Positions 14,501-15,873 of a stretch of DNA of 15,873 nt are shown in pieces. The position numbers and the translations under genes were made by a program. Where the stretch lies: NCBI GenBank assembly GCA_016931955.1, contig JAFGDV010000020.1, positions 1 through 15,873 of the forward strand, given 5' to 3'. Source of the stretch: Candidatus Altarchaeota archaeon. GTDB taxonomy: Archaea; Altiarchaeota; Altiarchaeia; IMC4; QMZM01. The notes beneath the pieces are model-generated. The model had not been told where the DNA came from. It searched no databases and was given only the letters and a program-made list of their open reading frames with translations. Each line of letters starts with the position of its first letter. The first letter of the stretch is position 1.

Positions 14501-15873
14501 TTCGCATATATCTTCGCAGAATGGTTTCCTAACAGCCAACTGGTGTTTGTCTGCATTGTATGATTCGTCCAATTCTTGGGGTTCGGGAAAGGAAGTGATA
14601 TGGTATTATTGTATAATGTACTGCTTGTGGAATTGTATTCGGCTCTTGCTTCCTCTATGATTTCATCCCACCTAGCGTATATCAAAATGCTCTGTCCCCT
14701 GATTATAGAGGAATCATTCAGACCATAGATGCTGTTGTATAGACTAGGAGGCTGCGTTTCCGTCAGGATTATATTGAATACTGAACTATCTTCCAGAGTG
14801 AATTGGCTGTTATTCAAGAGAAAGTGAACTGGATAGTTTTCAGACCTGCTCGTATTCATCTCCAGTAGATAGTAGAATGTGCCATTCAGTCCTATATCTA
14901 TCGTCCCCCCCAAGGAGGTGTTCCACTTCACTATGCCATCAGACCAGTTGCCTCCAGTAAAGTTACTGGTCTCGTTTGAATACCATATATTTGTTGAGGT
15001 TATATTCCAGGTCTCATTCAGGAATTCATGGAGGATATTCCCTGAAATGTTCCATTCCTCCACAGATGAGTCGTTATTCCATAGAACAAATTCTACTCTG
15101 TAGATCTTTGTCGTGTAGAGATTGAAGGTTTTGTTTGTTCCACTCCCTATCAAATCCGTGGTGTTCGACTTCTTATCTGGAGCATCAGTCACATCATAAA
15201 CCCGGATAGTTGATAGTTGTATTATGCTGGGAGGCTTTGATATGTTGAATTCATCGTAGCCCGTCATGTAGGAGCCATCGGAATTCTTCAGCAGATTTCC
15301 ACCAGAATCCGTAAGCTCTACATACACCCTGTACAGGCCAGGTTCCTCTTTATCCGTATACCAAGAGATGCTGTTCCATTTATCATCCAATGGGAGATAA
15401 CCCCCAGAGGAGACATTATTGAGCTCTTTATCAACGATTAAGCCCCCAGGAACGTCTTCCCAAGCCCCGTTCTTTTTTTGAACCTTCATGGTCAGGTAGA
15501 AGTTCGTGTCCGCTGAGCCGTAATTAGATGCCTGCGATCTTGTTTCATAGCTTACCGTCAATGTTGGGGGGTTTGCTCCAGTGCTCCCAGAGACCTCAAA
15601 GAATTGATCCTCCCCAGACTCATTCAAGAAATAAGCCAAAAAACCTTTACCAGCAGAATGAGTCTCATTCAAAGACGTTGTAACATCAAAAACCTTCACA
15701 CCAGTCGTTGCCGCATTAAAGTTACCAATAGGATTGCTCTCAACACACTCAGAAGGCGGACCATCAGCAAAAATAACAGAAGCAAGAGTGCTACTATCAA
15801 AAGACTCATTAGCATGATAAAGATCACCCTGAGCACCCACACCAGCCGAAGTCACAGTAAAAGTCAGATTAGC
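11503..15873 (-). CDS. Giant modular Ig-like surface glycoprotein (5' truncated)
   Basis: The frame is open to the window's right edge, so the GTG at 15855 need not be a start; the visible part is 1456 residues. There is no signal peptide in view. It contains about 95 N-X-S/T sequons by hand count, roughly one per 15 residues. After about 370 residues of beta-rich sequence come four alternating pairs of two Ig-like module types (about 14755-12290). Type A opens with PPS..YGLNDSS-like sequence and I..G..I..YA.W. Type B opens with a strand and T.SCRV, then Y.V.FY, NSTGWA and a second Cys. Each B module has two Cys about 50 residues apart, the usual Ig disulphide spacing. A domain with four further Cys and a C-terminal domain (SIDWGAVNPQ... 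to ANATA) follow. No anchor is visible at the C-terminus. An S-layer or adhesin role is likely. Confidence 0.85.
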   Translation of the reverse strand, partial: ANLTFTVTSAGVGAQGDLYHANESFDSSTLASVIFADGPPSECVESNPIGNFNAATTGVKVFDVTTSLNETHSAGKGFLAYFLNESGEDQFFEVSGSTGANPPTLTVSYETRSQASNYGSADTNFYLTMKVQKKNGAWEDVPGGLIVDKELNNVSSGGYLPLDDKWNSISWYTDKEEPGLYRVYVELTDSGGNLLKNSDGSYMTGYDEFNISKPPSIIQLSTIRVYDVTDAPDKKSNTTDLIGSGTNKTFNLYTTKIYRVEFVLWNNDSSVEEWNISGNILHEFLNETWNITSTNIWYSNETSNFTGGNWSDGIVKWNTSLGGTIDIGLNGTFYYLLEMNTSRSENYPVHFLLNNSQFTLEDSSVFNIILTETQPPSLYNSIYGLNDSSIIRGQSILIYARWDEIIEEARAEYNSTSSTLYNNTISLPFPNPKNWTNHTMQTNTSWLLGNHSAKIYAKDLNNNWNNTLQYLTFFVYGQADITDSSLSNSTIIQGGNTTMSCRVTADNGSAISGYNVSFYNDTGGYLGWNLTNSTGWAQLTFNDSALGKKELICYIDDYLQIYFYGQQERRENLTVIEVQPPWYDIVGQNVTKVHRGEDILFYARWNDNNELDTAWLESNESGGWQNDSLTNPLILSGSQDWSNFSVTIPTDSILGPMGWRIYANDSFSNWNVTPMNTTVVWGYAIVNESSLAPNPIYVNETSTMSCRVVDYHNGSAISLYNVSFYSNETGYLNWSLTNSTGWAQWTYNDTTQGWELLTCNITSYPAKYYDPGTPSSASHALRAALPGEDTEPPSATVYGLNDTSIWKGESILAYAKWNETVGGANITYNSTSSTLRIYTPDTIANNWTNHTIVSNSSWIVGVHYVKINASDIWGNWNNSLSYLKFKVWGRSKVEWISPTTSEYRGTIPLRCRVYDKDNNVGIGNHPVDFYNSSLDYLDTVNTNASGIATYNWNGQNDSVGSKTFYCVIANNGYYNTTAADDDATGVFTLLGKLNVSIDNLTPSKVYHKGDTVVLNSTTRDENSQVVSSVNATWRNTTAQIATGEDTIWQIPSGHSLGPELITVNVTKQYYSSDTANVSIYVWGWSNITWVSPSSGSNHSQGSSITLTCRVRDVSSSSGILDYPVRFYYKNATEANYHYIGTDLTNSTGYAVYDWNTSGLSFGNYTARCNITDNSTLYYNNTVNNKANATIELESVGGVLEVYLMLPPTIPGDGSAELNSGYEVGKNKTFMIKANVTCRNANCGNVQGTVRYNLTALPDTAVNTSYDTPFFIVDAPTLNPKSCLNNPLDLNESCILNWTVNSTGALGSLWKLDVLFEGASAVNNNTNYTIIKITKVLIMHLSANSIDWGAVNPQTTCNPAPVNPINISLDENSNDAEGVYIRGAALTNGSSSIGVGNVTWAKVDVCGNGYDLTSSWANIRNFTAAGTSQETYYWIDIPAVPALRYHGYSYVMANATA
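12290..14760 (-). repeat. Four alternating A-B Ig-like module pairs in the giant protein
   Basis: Approximate + strand limits in protein order are: A1 14755-14445, B1 14440-14150, A2 14138-13818, B2 13815-13510, A3 13505-13205, B3 13203-12905, A4 12905-12625 and B4 12620-12290. A1 and A3 are closest (GLNDSS/GLNDTS, YNSTSSTL, NWTNHT shared), as are B1 and B2 (NSTGWAQ shared). A4 is the most divergent. The pattern suggests duplication in A-B pairs. Confidence 0.75.

Overview
The window looks archaeal. Ribosome-binding sites are of the GGTGAT type placed just before starts, TATA-like boxes lie about 25-30 nt upstream of two or three transcription units, Arg and Ile are often coded by AGA/AGG and ATA, and secreted proteins are packed with N-glycosylation sequons (N-X-S/T). 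I cannot assign a lineage. A DPANN-type or other archaeon with a glycoprotein surface would fit. I saw no rRNA, tRNA, CRISPR array, transposase or phage gene.

Left part, + strand (1-1375): the C-terminal end of a secreted protein, then a 331-residue secreted glycoprotein with a similar C-terminus, then a small winged-helix DNA-binding protein.

Central + strand operon (1480-5323): two tandem MoxR-type AAA+ ATPases, a DUF58 protein and a membrane-anchored von Willebrand A (VWA) protein, with 1-3 nt between genes. This is the MoxR/VWA chaperone-like arrangement, related to bacterial Bat operons. It is followed, each behind its own TATA-like box, by an acidic 438-residue protein with four copies of a short motif (5372-6688) and a 204-residue polytopic membrane protein with an HEFLH motif, probably M50-like (6754-7368).

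Right part, - strand (15873 down to 7361): a convergent operon of three surface proteins. The first is a giant modular Ig-like glycoprotein of at least 1456 residues, cut by the window edge. The second is a 286-residue membrane-anchored protein with a Ser/Gly/Thr linker and no sequons. The third is a 1078-residue multidomain glycoprotein with an Glu/Gln-Pro stalk and two C-terminal membrane helices. Its stop codon overlaps the end of the M50-like gene by 8 bp.

Inferred working picture: cytoplasmic MoxR ATPases and DUF58, a VWA sensor facing outside, a multivalent motif protein and a membrane protease may together assemble, check or turn over the heavily glycosylated surface proteins encoded on either side. 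This link rests on gene order only. The strongest unexplained signals are the four-motif acidic protein with a 56-bp perfect repeat, the alternating two-type Ig array with conserved Cys pairs, and a sharp codon-usage boundary near 15615.
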